A stretch of DNA of 38,804 nt from Fusobacteriaceae bacterium (GCA_017984315.1 JAGNZR010000012.1:1-38804), one strand, 5' to 3'; shown: positions 16,155 to 24,515, numbered from the stretch's first letter. Notes: a model not told the origin generated them from the letters alone. A program made the numbers and translations.

Positions 16155-16943
16155 CTATTCACCTAAAAATTTAGAGTCTATCATAGAGTATTCATCAAAA
16201 TAATAATGAATAATTAGGTGTAATAAAACATAAGTAGATATTACACTCATGGAAAAAATTGAAATCATTATAGCTATTTGATATTTTATGGCTATCATCG
16301 GTCCATTTCCACCTAGGATCTGTCCTGTCATCATCCCTGGTATACTTACAAGTCCAATTGTTGCCATATTTGCAATCTTAGGCTTTAATGCAGTCAACAT
16401 ACAGCTTTCTATATAAGGTTTTAATGCCTCATGTTTTGAAGCTCCCATAGTTATATAGAATATGTATTCATCTTTGCTCTTTTTCAAACTATTTATAAAA
16501 TCATTTAAAACTAAAATAATTGAATTTAAAGTATTTCCTAATATCATCCCTGAAATTGGGATCAGATACATAGCATCAAAAATATTTTCTAATTTTAATA
16601 CTAACCCTTCAAATATATATAACGCTCCTATAAAAGGGCAGAATACTGAAATAAAAACTATTAAAATAATTTTTTTATCTCTCAAAAAAGTACTTTCTAT
16701 CACAGAATGAGTAGAAATCCCTATCATGAAAAGGAGATAAAATGCGTTTATATATGTGTTATTCAATTTAAATATATAATTCAAATATATACCTAAAAAC
16801 AGTAGCTGTACTACCATTCTAACAAATGCTATTATACTTTTTTTAAAAAAATCACCACTATTAATCTTTATGATAATGATAAAAGTAGGGATTATTAATA
16901 TTAAAAAATATAACAAATAAATATACTCTATATTTTTTGTCAT
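16155..16943 (-). CDS. fetB: FetB-like metal export ABC permease (UPF0014)
   Basis: A 262-aa membrane protein with about seven hydrophobic helices. The family signatures are the central LIPISGMILGNTLNS (about 125-139), the coupling-type MGASKHEALKPY (about 166-177) and ATIGLVSIPGMMTGQILGG (about 195-213). E. coli FetAB exports iron and protects against peroxide stress. The iron assignment here rests on that homology; other members are annotated only as putative exporters. It overlaps the upstream ATPase gene by 4 nt (ATGA) and ends at the terminator shared with thiE. Confidence 0.9.
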   Translation of the reverse strand: MTKNIEYIYLLYFLILIIPTFIIIIKINSGDFFKKSIIAFVRMVVQLLFLGIYLNYIFKLNNTYINAFYLLFMIGISTHSVIESTFLRDKKIILIVFISVFCPFIGALYIFEGLVLKLENIFDAMYLIPISGMILGNTLNSIILVLNDFINSLKKSKDEYIFYITMGASKHEALKPYIESCMLTALKPKIANMATIGLVSIPGMMTGQILGGNGPMIAIKYQIAIMISIFSMSVISTYVLLHLIIHYYFDEYSMIDSKFLGE

Positions 16944-17551
16944 ATCTCTATCACCTTATACCCTTCTAACCTAATTCCTCTATCATGGGTAACTAAAATA
17001 ACTGTTTTGTCTAATTTGGCTAAATACCTCATAACTTTTTCTTTTAGTTCAACATCTAATGAAGCTATACTTTCATCTAATAAAATAATCTCTTTATCCA
17101 TTAAAAATGCTATTATTAGAGCAACTCTTTGCTTTTCTCCCCCTGATAAAAATTCAAACTCTTTATCTAAAATTTCCTCTTGCAAATTAAACTCTTTCAT
17201 TAAGTATAGAAGCTTTTCTCTATCTATTTTTAATTTTTTATTTTTTTTAAAACTAAAAATACTATCTATTATATTTTTTATTGTTTGGTTTCTAAAATTT
17301 ATACTTTGTGGCAGATATGCTATTTTATCTCTTATTTTATCAATAGTATCAATATTTAATTCTAAATTGTCCACAGTAACACTGCCTGAAGAAAGGTGTT
17401 GAAACCCCATAATAACTTTTAAAAGTGTACTTTTACCTCTTCCTGAATGGGCTCTTATTATTACTTTCGCCCCTTTTTCTATATAAAAATTCAGATCATT
17501 AAAAATCTCTTTATTGTTAAATTTTAAGTTAGCATTCTTTATTTTTATCAA
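16940..17551 (-). CDS. fetA: FetA-like ABC transporter ATPase
   Basis: A 203-aa ATPase. Walker A appears as AHSGRGKST (about 34-42, with alanine in place of the first glycine), the Q-loop as YLPQSINF, the signature as LSGGEKQR (about 139-146), Walker B as IILLDESIASLD and the H-loop as VTHD. It is short, as FetA proteins are. The start is TTG at 17551: AAGGGGG lies 6 nt before it, and no ATG is nearby in frame. Translationally coupled to the permease gene. The promoter at 17579-17600 carries a palindrome suggestive of repressor control. Confidence 0.9.
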   Translation of the reverse strand: MIKIKNANLKFNNKEIFNDLNFYIEKGAKVIIRAHSGRGKSTLLKVIMGFQHLSSGSVTVDNLELNIDTIDKIRDKIAYLPQSINFRNQTIKNIIDSIFSFKKNKKLKIDREKLLYLMKEFNLQEEILDKEFEFLSGGEKQRVALIIAFLMDKEIILLDESIASLDVELKEKVMRYLAKLDKTVILVTHDRGIRLEGYKVIEI

Positions 17552-17578
17552 AAATTACCCCCTTTTCATGGCATCTGA

Positions 17579-17600
17579 ATTATATTTATCACCATGATAA
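17579..17600 (-). promoter_or_regulatory. fetAB promoter with palindromic candidate operator
   Basis: The minus strand has TATAAT (17579-17584). Immediately upstream of it, in the -10/-35 spacer, lies the perfect dyad TTATCA-CCA-TGATAA (17586-17600). A dyad at this position is typical of a repressor site. Metal or peroxide control (Fur/PerR type) is an inference from the FetAB function. Confidence 0.5.
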
Positions 17601-17603
17601 GTA

Positions 17604-17632
17604 AGGGCTTTTCAAATTTTATGAAAAACCCT
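17604..17632 (-). terminator. Weak terminator after the ligase/acyltransferase fusion gene
   Basis: Arms AGGGCTTTTCA (17604-17614) and TGAAAAACCCT (17622-17632) form an 11-bp stem with one mismatch. It lies just downstream of the 829-aa gene on the minus strand. The T tract after it is poor, so termination may be partial and the fetAB promoter region could receive readthrough. Confidence 0.45.
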
Positions 17633-17639
17633 CATACTT

Positions 17640-20129
17640 TTATTTTTTATCTCTTTTTAAATAATTTATAACACACTGTTTAGTCTCTTCTACTATCTCT
17701 TCCACAGTTAAATTTTTAGGTTCTATTACTTCAAGTATCTCTACAGAGAACTCCCCTTTTTTTATTTCTGAACTTCCTGGAGTCATAATATTATATGCCC
17801 CATCAATACCAAAAACAACTACAGGTACCTCTAACTCTTTAGATAAAATAGCAAAACTCTTTTTAAAATCTTGTATCTCTCCATCACGGGTTCTAGCTCC
17901 TTCAGGGAATATGACAACATTATTCCCCTCTTTTAAAACTTTAGCTAAAACTTTTAGACTCTCTTTTATATTTTTATTCAGATCAATAATTATAATATTT
18001 GAATGATTTGCAACCCATTTTTTCCAAGGTTCCATAAACTGTTCAGAAGTACCTAAATAATAAGTTTTCTTAGATTGTTTATAAGTTAAAAGTTGTCCAA
18101 AAGCGAAAGCATCAATCATGGATTGGTGGTTTCCTGCAAATATAATTGGTCCATCTGGTATTTTTTCCATACCACCTTTATTCAGTTTTGCATAAAATTT
18201 AAATGCTGGTTTTAAAATCAGAAAGTTTATGAAAGTTGCAAATGAAATTCCATGAGGAATCTTTTGCTCTACAGGTGTAGAAAATATTTTTTTCCAGTCA
18301 GTTTCGCTCTCTTTAAACTCTTTTCCTTGCTCTTTTATAAAGTCTGCAAGCTCCCTAACTAACTTATATTTAGAGAGATCCTCTTCTGAAATTACAACTC
18401 CGTAATTTGCCTCTAAATATGCAATTAACTCAACATTATCCAAAGAGTCCATCCCAATGTCAATTTCTAAATGTGAATCAGGAGTTATTACAGCATCTGA
18501 GTGCACTTTTTGTAAATAACTTTTCAGTCTTATATACTCTTCTGTTTCAACATAATCTGAAACCTCTTTCTTTTCAGAATCTGTATCAGCCTCTTTTAGA
18601 AAATCTTTCAATTTGAACCTTTGAACCTTTCCAAGTTTAGTTTTAGGTAACTCTTTAGATATAATTTTTGTTTCCAATATTTTTCTATAATTAGGAGCTG
18701 CTGCATTATACCCGTCTATAATTTTCCATTTTAAATCCTCTTTTACATTCACTATCCCCATATGTCTTGTCATATCAAAATCTGGGTATATAAGAGCCAT
18801 TAAGTGATTATTATGCTCCATTACAGCAACTTCTTTAATTACACCTGCACTAGCTCTTTGCAGCTCTATCTCTATTTCAACTGGATTAATATTTTTACCA
18901 TTAGATAAAACTATCATCTCTTTTTTTCTTCCACTTATAACTAAATGCCCTTCATCAAAATAACCTAAATCCCCTGTATGGAACCATCCCTCTTCATCAA
19001 TAGCTTGAGCAGTTGCTTCTGGTTTACCGTAATACCCTTTCATTACATTGGCTCCAGTTACTAATATTTCTCCATCTTCAGCAATTTTTACAGTTACTCC
19101 TGGAATTACAATACCTACTGTCCCTGCTTTTATATCATTTGGTCGATTAAAAGAGATTATTGGTGAAGTTTCTGTAAGTCCATACCCTTCTAACATTTTG
19201 AACCCTAATGTTCTGAAATCTCTTGTAATATTTCCATCTAATTTTGCTCCTCCAGATACAAATAAATTTATGCACCCACCAAACCCTTCATGGACTTTTT
19301 TAAATATTTTTTTTGAAATAGTCTCACTTCCGATTTTTTCAGCAATTTTAAATATTTTTTTTGTAACACCTGAAGCATTAATTTTAGCCATAATCCCTTT
19401 ATGAAGCATCTCCCAAATTCTTGGAACCCCTATTACAACAGTAATCTTATATTTCCCTAATGCTGCCCTTAAAGCATCTGAAGATAACTCTTTAAGTATT
19501 ACAAGAAGTCCCCCAAAATATATTGGGATCAGTATTGTTGTACATAAAGGAAGTACATGGTGAAATGGTAAAACTCCTAAAATTCTGTCTTTTTCTGTTA
19601 TAACTTCAATCTCTCTAACTGCATTCATATTAGACATTATATTAGAAAAAGTCAGCATAACACCTTTTGGTTCCCCAGTAGTTCCAGAAGTATATAATAT
19701 AACTATAACTTTATCATCTTCAGGTTGTTTTATTCCAGCTTCTTCAGAAGCAAAACAGCTTTTTACATCAATATCTTCAAATTTTATAATTGTCACATTA
19801 GAATTTGATAACTCTTTAGCTTTAGTTGCTGTTTCATAATTATTTTCAGATACAAAAATATATTTAGGATCTGAATCTTTAAGCACATAAGCAACGTGTT
19901 CAATCTCATAACTTCCATCTATATTTACTGCTATCCCCTCTTTATCCCATATTGCAAAAAAAGCATATATGAATTCGGGTCTATTTTCAGTAAAAATGAC
20001 TACTCTTTCATCCTTTTCAATTGCGATCAAAGACGAATAGCATTTTGCACTATTTATGACATCCCTATACGAATATTCAATATCATTATAGATAATTGCT
20101 GTTTTTTTTCTGTTATACAAAAAATTCAT
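17640..20129 (-). CDS. Acyl-AMP ligase / acyl carrier protein / PlsC acyltransferase fusion
   Basis: 829 aa in three domains. (1) Residues 1 to about 515 are an AMP-forming acyl ligase, with YTSGTTGEPKG (146-156), YGLTE (316-320), TGDLG and a C-terminal lysine region KTKLGKVQRFK. (2) About 525-600 is an acyl carrier domain with the phosphopantetheine serine S562 in IGMDSLDNVEL. (3) About 650-829 is a lysophosphatidate-type acyltransferase, with NHQSMID (H668, D673; HX4D) and FPEGARTRDG (741-750). The order suggests that a fatty acid is adenylated, loaded on the built-in carrier, and passed to a lysophospholipid; this resembles Aas but includes its own ACP. No transmembrane helix is clear. An ATG at 20177 overlaps the promoter -10, so the ATG at 20129 with AGAGG is taken as start. 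Monocistronic. Confidence 0.88.
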   Translation of the reverse strand: MNFLYNRKKTAIIYNDIEYSYRDVINSAKCYSSLIAIEKDERVVIFTENRPEFIYAFFAIWDKEGIAVNIDGSYEIEHVAYVLKDSDPKYIFVSENNYETATKAKELSNSNVTIIKFEDIDVKSCFASEEAGIKQPEDDKVIVILYTSGTTGEPKGVMLTFSNIMSNMNAVREIEVITEKDRILGVLPFHHVLPLCTTILIPIYFGGLLVILKELSSDALRAALGKYKITVVIGVPRIWEMLHKGIMAKINASGVTKKIFKIAEKIGSETISKKIFKKVHEGFGGCINLFVSGGAKLDGNITRDFRTLGFKMLEGYGLTETSPIISFNRPNDIKAGTVGIVIPGVTVKIAEDGEILVTGANVMKGYYGKPEATAQAIDEEGWFHTGDLGYFDEGHLVISGRKKEMIVLSNGKNINPVEIEIELQRASAGVIKEVAVMEHNNHLMALIYPDFDMTRHMGIVNVKEDLKWKIIDGYNAAAPNYRKILETKIISKELPKTKLGKVQRFKLKDFLKEADTDSEKKEVSDYVETEEYIRLKSYLQKVHSDAVITPDSHLEIDIGMDSLDNVELIAYLEANYGVVISEEDLSKYKLVRELADFIKEQGKEFKESETDWKKIFSTPVEQKIPHGISFATFINFLILKPAFKFYAKLNKGGMEKIPDGPIIFAGNHQSMIDAFAFGQLLTYKQSKKTYYLGTSEQFMEPWKKWVANHSNIIIIDLNKNIKESLKVLAKVLKEGNNVVIFPEGARTRDGEIQDFKKSFAILSKELEVPVVVFGIDGAYNIMTPGSSEIKKGEFSVEILEVIEPKNLTVEEIVEETKQCVINYLKRDKK

Positions 20130-20165
20130 ATCTATACCTCTCATATTTTTATAATTTTCTATAGT

Positions 20166-20174
20166 ATTATACCA
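20166..20174 (-). promoter_or_regulatory. Extended -10 promoter for the fusion gene
   Basis: On the minus strand TGG-TATAAT (hexamer 20166-20171), an extended -10 with a poor -35. Transcription would begin near 20159, about 30 nt before the ATG at 20129. This excludes the in-frame ATG at 20177 as translation start. Confidence 0.65.
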
Positions 20175-20274
20175 CATTTTTATTAATTTTTTTATTTCAA
20201 TAATTTAAAGGATTTTTTATAAAAAAAAAGTAAAGGGATTGTAAGGTTATGGTTAAAATAAGGAGGTTTTTATT

Positions 20275-21084
20275 ATGCTAATTGAATATTTTAAAAATTT
20301 AACCCCTTTTCAGCAGACTTTTGTTGCTACCCTTTTTACCTGGGGTGTTACAGCTTTAGGTGCTGCAATGGTTTTCTTTTTTAAAGAGATAAATAAAAAA
20401 GTATTGAATTTAATGTTAGGGTTTGCATCTGGAGTGATGATAGCTGCCAGTTTTTGGTCTTTGCTTAACCCTTCAATTGAACTTTCAGAGTCTTTAGGGA
20501 TTAAACCATGGATCCCTGCCTCAGTAGGTTTTATGTTTGGGGGAATATTTTTATGGTCTATTGATAAGATACTTCCTCATCTCCATCGAGGGTTGGAAAA
20601 AAGTGAAGGTATTAAAACTAATTGGCAAAGATCTATTTTATTAGTTCTAGCAGTTACACTTCATAATATTCCAGAGGGGCTGGCTGTTGGAGTTGCATTT
20701 GGAGCTATTGCTTCTGAAATACCTGGTGCATCTTTAGGGGCTGCTATCTCTTTAGCAATTGGTATTGGAATTCAAAACTTTCCAGAAGGAGCGGCAGTAT
20801 CTATTCCACTTAGAAATGAAAATTTTAGCAGGTTTAAAGCTTTTTTTTATGGACAAGCTTCTGGTATTGTTGAACCTATTGCAGCTATTATAGGTCTCTT
20901 TTTTGTACTCTCTATGCGTTCAATTTTACCTTATGCTTTAGCCTTTGCTGCAGGTGCTATGATATATGTTGTTGTAGAGGAGCTTATCCCCTCAGCAAAA
21001 ATAGATGCAAATGATGATTCTTCAACAATTGGAGCTATGATAGGCTTCACAGTTATGATGATTTTAGATGTGGCTCTTTCATAA
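20275..21084 (+). CDS. ZIP-family metal transporter
   Basis: A 269-aa membrane protein with about eight hydrophobic helices. The ZIP metal-site motifs are LHNIPEGLAVG (about 128-138, helix 4) and NFPEGAAVS (about 164-172, helix 5). The helix 2 segment has GFASGVMIAASFWSLL. Layout and length match the ZupT/GufA group, which imports zinc and other divalent metals; the metal is not identifiable here. The start is supported by AAGGAGG. It stands alone between a divergent gene and the cobalamin riboswitch. No clear metal-responsive operator was found upstream. Confidence 0.93.
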   Translation: MLIEYFKNLTPFQQTFVATLFTWGVTALGAAMVFFFKEINKKVLNLMLGFASGVMIAASFWSLLNPSIELSESLGIKPWIPASVGFMFGGIFLWSIDKILPHLHRGLEKSEGIKTNWQRSILLVLAVTLHNIPEGLAVGVAFGAIASEIPGASLGAAISLAIGIGIQNFPEGAAVSIPLRNENFSRFKAFFYGQASGIVEPIAAIIGLFFVLSMRSILPYALAFAAGAMIYVVVEELIPSAKIDANDDSSTIGAMIGFTVMMILDVALS

Positions 21085-21101
21085 CCCTTTAAAACATTAT
21101 G

Positions 21102-21130
21102 TTGAAAATTAGTGTTAAATGTGCTAACAT
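21102..21130 (+). promoter_or_regulatory. Promoter of the cobalamin-riboswitch transcript
   Basis: TTGAAA (21102-21107), a 17-nt spacer and TAACAT (21125-21130). A small dyad TGTTA/TAACA (21113-21117, 21125-21129) overlaps the spacer and -10. The predicted start is about 25 nt before the aptamer. Confidence 0.6.
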
Positions 21131-21160
21131 ATCTATTGTAACGGTTCAATAAAGAATATA

Positions 21161-21326
21161 TTTTTAAAGGTTTAATTAATAGCTGAAAAACTATTAATTT
21201 GGGAAATAGGTTAAATTCCTATGCGGTTCCCGCCACTGTAATGAGGATGAAAATAGCGTAACCACTGAGTAATTGGGAAGGGCTATTAGTAAGATGATTC
21301 TAAGCCAGGAGACCTGCCTTTAAAAA
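21161..21326 (+). ncRNA. Cobalamin riboswitch
   Basis: This occupies most of the 375-nt gap between the ZIP gene and the receptor. Conserved parts are ATGCGGTTCCCGCCACTG (21221-21238), GGGAAG (21275-21280) and the B12 box AAGCCAGGAGACCTGCC (21302-21318). The outer P1 helix is a perfect 10-bp pairing of TTTTTAAAGG (21161-21170) with CCTTTAAAAA (21317-21326). About 100 nt of expression platform follows, ending in a hairpin at the receptor start. Adenosyl- versus hydroxocobalamin preference cannot be read. Confidence 0.96.
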
Positions 21327-21428
21327 TTTTCGTACTTTGCCACGCGGAATGGGAAGTATAGAAGTCTAGAGTACTCTTTTGTATTTAATGCAGTTTAAAT
21401 ATATCAGGTTAAATTTAGCTTTTATTTT

Positions 21429-21459
21429 CCCTCCAATTTAAATTTTGGGGGTTTTTTTT
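21429..21459 (+). terminator. Expression-platform hairpin overlapping the receptor RBS
   Basis: CCCTCCAA (21429-21436) pairs with TTGGGGG (21445-21451, one G-U), followed by eight T residues directly before the ATG at 21460. The GGGGG is both the 3' arm and the only Shine-Dalgarno, so the hairpin could terminate transcription, hide the ribosome binding site, or both. Confidence 0.75.
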
Positions 21460-23421
21460 ATGAAAAAATTATTATTATTATCTACTTTCATTGTACTTAC
21501 AAACAGTGCAATGGCGGCTATAGATGAAACAGCTTTAGCTTATTCAGCTGTAAAATTAGATGAAAGTATTATCAGTGAATCAAATTTTGAGAACGATGTT
21601 GTTTCAACACCTAAAAATGTTACTATTATAACTGAAGATGAGATAAAAGAAAAAGGTGCAAAAAGTGTTGCAGATGCTTTAAAATCTGCTCCTGGAGTAA
21701 CTGTAAAAAATCTGGCAGGGGGAGAACCTGTTTTTGATATGCGTGGGCAGGGGGAAAATGCTAAATCCAATGTTATTGTACTTCTTGATGGTATCCCTCT
21801 TAACTCTATCGACAGCTCTGGATATAAAACAAGCCAGATTGCTATAGATAATGTTGAAAGAATTGAAATTATTCCTGGTGGTGGTGGTGTTCTTTACGGT
21901 GACGGTGCTGTTGCAGGGATGATAAACATTATTTCTAAAAGACCTGAAAATCGTGCTAATTATGGTTCTGTAGGGATGGAAGCTGGTTCTTACGACCTAT
22001 TTAAATATAATGTTAATTATGGTACTAAAATAAATGATAATCTTTTCTTCAATTTAGATTATACAGATAAGAACTCTAATGGTTACCGTGATTATTCTGA
22101 GACAGACCTTGGAACGTTCTCTACAAGTTGGTTATATCTTATGGATGATAGCTCTGTTGATTTTAAATATACTCACTCTAAAGATAAGTTTAAGATGCCA
22201 GGTTCACTTTGGAGAAGTGATATTAACAAAGATAGAGAGCAAAGTTTAGATGCAAATAAAACTAAAGGGGAAAATGAGAACGATATCTACAATTTAAAAT
22301 ACACTACAAACCTAACTAAAAATTTAGAATTTTTAACTTATATGGATTACAGTAAACAAGAGTATGACTCTAAATACCCATTCTATGGAAGTTACTATGA
22401 CTACGATACAGATAAATTTTACATTAAACCTCAGGTAAAATACAGTTATACTAGAGAGAACTACTTTATAGTTGGTGGAGACTATTTAAACGGGGAAACT
22501 GATGTTACTGAAGGGTTCTCTCAAGGGGAAAGAAAAAAGGAATCTACAGGAGCTTTTGCTATAAATAGATTTTATTTAGATAAATTCCAATTCACACAAG
22601 GGTACAGAAGACAAAATGTTGATCTTGATTATATAAAAACTAACTCTGATTATACTTACAGCGATAAAGAGGACACTTTAACAGAGGATTCAAAAGAGTT
22701 TTCTATAAACTATTTATACTCTGATACAGGTTCTATCTTCTTTAATTATTTATCGGCATTTAGAACTCCAAATACTGATGAACTTGCTTGGTGGCAAGGT
22801 GATGTAGAAGCACAAGACTCAGATACATTTGAGATCGGTACAAAAGATATGATTGGGAATACATACTACTCTTTCACTACTTTTTATATAAAAACTGACA
22901 ATGAGATTGTCTATGCTGAAGCTCCTAATGGGGAAGATTACAACTATAACTTAGATGGTGAAACTGAAAGAGTTGGAGCTGAAATCTTATTTGAGCATTA
23001 TTTCGATAAATTAACACTTAGAGAGAGCTACACTTATACTAAAGCTGAAATTACTAGTGGAAAATATGATGGAAGCGACATGCCTGGAGTCCCTGAAAAT
23101 AGAGCAACTGTTGGGGCAACATATGATTTCACAACTGATTTAAAAGTTAATACTGATTTAAATTATGTAGGAAAGACTTATGATACTTCAGATTTTAATA
23201 ATGAGTATGGAAAAACTAACTCTTTCGTAACTGTTGATTTAAATCTTAACTACGCTTATGATCCAACACTTAATATTTATGGTGGTATCAATAATTTATT
23301 TGATAGAGAGTACTATGAATATGTTGGTGGAAGTATGAACTGGGACTCATTTGAGCGTGAAAAATTCTACTACCCTGCAAATGGAAGAAACTTCTTTATA
23401 GGGTTTAGAAAAAGTTTTTAA
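21460..23421 (+). CDS. TonB-dependent outer-membrane receptor, probable cobalamin/corrinoid uptake (BtuB-like)
   Basis: 653 aa. Signal peptide MKKLLLLSTFIVLTNSAMA, cleaved near residue 19. The plug domain (about 45-160) contains NVTIITEDEIKEKGAKSVAD, VFDMRGQGENAKSNVIVLLD, RIEIIPGGGGVLYGDGAVAG and INIISKRP. The barrel of about 490 residues ends in RNFFIGFRKSF, with the C-terminal phenylalanine needed for outer-membrane assembly. Late strands carry NLNYAYDPTLNIYGGINNLFD. The cobalamin riboswitch directly upstream is the argument for corrinoid uptake; the protein sequence alone would only say TonB receptor. A TTG at 21445 is in frame but lies inside the regulatory hairpin; the ATG at 21460 is used. 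No TonB/ExbBD or BtuFCD genes follow. Confidence 0.93.
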   Translation: MKKLLLLSTFIVLTNSAMAAIDETALAYSAVKLDESIISESNFENDVVSTPKNVTIITEDEIKEKGAKSVADALKSAPGVTVKNLAGGEPVFDMRGQGENAKSNVIVLLDGIPLNSIDSSGYKTSQIAIDNVERIEIIPGGGGVLYGDGAVAGMINIISKRPENRANYGSVGMEAGSYDLFKYNVNYGTKINDNLFFNLDYTDKNSNGYRDYSETDLGTFSTSWLYLMDDSSVDFKYTHSKDKFKMPGSLWRSDINKDREQSLDANKTKGENENDIYNLKYTTNLTKNLEFLTYMDYSKQEYDSKYPFYGSYYDYDTDKFYIKPQVKYSYTRENYFIVGGDYLNGETDVTEGFSQGERKKESTGAFAINRFYLDKFQFTQGYRRQNVDLDYIKTNSDYTYSDKEDTLTEDSKEFSINYLYSDTGSIFFNYLSAFRTPNTDELAWWQGDVEAQDSDTFEIGTKDMIGNTYYSFTTFYIKTDNEIVYAEAPNGEDYNYNLDGETERVGAEILFEHYFDKLTLRESYTYTKAEITSGKYDGSDMPGVPENRATVGATYDFTTDLKVNTDLNYVGKTYDTSDFNNEYGKTNSFVTVDLNLNYAYDPTLNIYGGINNLFDREYYEYVGGSMNWDSFEREKFYYPANGRNFFIGFRKSF

Positions 23422-23456
23422 TTAATTGAATAATATGTGAGAATTTTATGATATTT

Positions 23457-23516
23457 GGTGTCAGTAGACTTAAAAGTTATTTCATACTTTTAAGTCTACT
23501 GACACCTTATTTTTTT
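23457..23516 (+). terminator. Strong terminator of the TonB receptor gene
   Basis: A perfect 20-bp stem, GGTGTCAGTAGACTTAAAAG (23457-23476) with CTTTTAAGTCTACTGACACC (23487-23506), a 10-nt loop and TTATTTTTTT. It shares its flanking sequences with the opposing terminator at 23522-23579. Confidence 0.95.
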
Positions 23517-23521
23517 ACATA

Positions 23522-23579
23522 AAAAAAATAAGGTGTTGATGGCACAGAAGTATTTTTTTACTTCTATGTTATCAACACC
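23522..23579 (-). terminator. Terminator of the MipA-type gene, facing the previous one
   Basis: On the minus strand GGTGTTGAT (23571-23579) pairs with ATCAACACC (23532-23540). An inner AGAAGTA/TACTTCT helix forms the top, and TTATTTTTTT follows. The base and tail repeat those of the plus-strand terminator although the stems differ. Confidence 0.9.
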
Positions 23580-23601
23580 AAATATTACAAACCTATTTTA
23601 A

Positions 23602-24429
23602 TTAGAATATATATTTAGCTTCTAATAATCCGTAAACATTTGTAGCATCGTCTACGATTGGAGAATCTTCAATTTCGCTGCTGAATTGAGTAACTCCTAC
23701 TGCTGCAGTAGCACTTACATTTTCTGTAAACATATACTCGCAAGCTAATTTAGCTCCGTATGAATAAGCTGTATCTCCATCATACTCTTTATCTAAATTA
23801 TCATTAGCGTCTCTGTTAACCTCTTTATCAGATACCCCAAAGTAGTAATCTACGAAATCACTTGAGAACATTGAAGCATTAACTGATGGAGTAACTTTAA
23901 GTTTTTCAGTTACTGCAAATGGTCTTAAGATATTTAAATCACCTTGTTGCCCATCTTCTCCACCTTTATATGATACGTTTGATTGAAGACCTGCTGGTAA
24001 ATCTTTTAATTCTAATTTAGCTCCACCCATTACCATAGAGTCTCTATCATCGATGTTGTCATATCCATCTTCCATATCTCCACCATCAACTGGGAATCCA
24101 CCCATTGGATCTACAAATACTGATAATGCCATCATATCGTTTTCATATAAATAAGCACCTACTTGAATCCCTTTTACATAGAATCTTCCATATCTAACAT
24201 CTAAGTTTGGATAGAACATTACATTATCCTCATCTTGCTTATATAATTTGTTAGCTCCTCTTACCCCTGCTCCGATAGCGAACTTATTTAAACTCTCAAC
24301 TGGTGCTGCAACTGGAGTAACCTCTTCTACTACTACCTCTTCTACTGATACTGGCTGTGCTACAACTTCTTTAGCTAATATTGATGAAGTTAAAACTATT
24401 GCCCCTAATACTAATGCTAATTTTCTCAT
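23602..24429 (-). CDS. MipA/OmpV-family outer-membrane protein
   Basis: About 275 aa. Signal peptide MRKLALVLGAIVLTSSILA, then a valine/glutamate-rich linker (about 20-50), then a beta-barrel. The barrel has NKFAIGAGVRG, YPNLDVRYGRFYVKGIQVGA (about 73-92), GGAKLELKDLPAGLQSNVSY and a last strand NVYGLLEAKYIF ending in phenylalanine. E. coli MipA bridges a lytic transglycosylase and PBP1B; in other bacteria the family is simply an outer-membrane barrel, so function is open. An ATG 18 nt upstream (24447) lies before the GGGGAGGA Shine-Dalgarno; the ATG at 24429 is right. It is divergent from an OmpR-type two-component system, a common arrangement for a regulated outer-membrane protein. Confidence 0.85.
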   Translation of the reverse strand: MRKLALVLGAIVLTSSILAKEVVAQPVSVEEVVVEEVTPVAAPVESLNKFAIGAGVRGANKLYKQDEDNVMFYPNLDVRYGRFYVKGIQVGAYLYENDMMALSVFVDPMGGFPVDGGDMEDGYDNIDDRDSMVMGGAKLELKDLPAGLQSNVSYKGGEDGQQGDLNILRPFAVTEKLKVTPSVNASMFSSDFVDYYFGVSDKEVNRDANDNLDKEYDGDTAYSYGAKLACEYMFTENVSATAAVGVTQFSSEIEDSPIVDDATNVYGLLEAKYIF

Positions 24430-24485
24430 TTTTCCTCCCCTTATCATCTATTTAATTTTTAAAACTTTTTTACTTATTACTCTTC

Positions 24486-24515
24486 ATTATAGATTATAAA
24501 ATGTATATTAGTCAA
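24486..24515 (-). promoter_or_regulatory. Promoter of the MipA-type gene
   Basis: On the minus strand TTGACT (24510-24515), an 18-nt spacer and TATAAT (24486-24491), about 57 nt before the ATG at 24429. Confidence 0.75.

Noticed and set aside
19048-19404. Open frame of 118 codons on the plus strand
   Set aside because: Antisense to the AMP-ligase domain; low-complexity mirror of real coding sequence.
20130-20177. Longer N-terminus of the fusion protein from the ATG at 20177
   Set aside because: That ATG lies upstream of the predicted transcription start and adjoins the extended -10 TGG-TATAAT; the ATG at 20129 has AGAGG.
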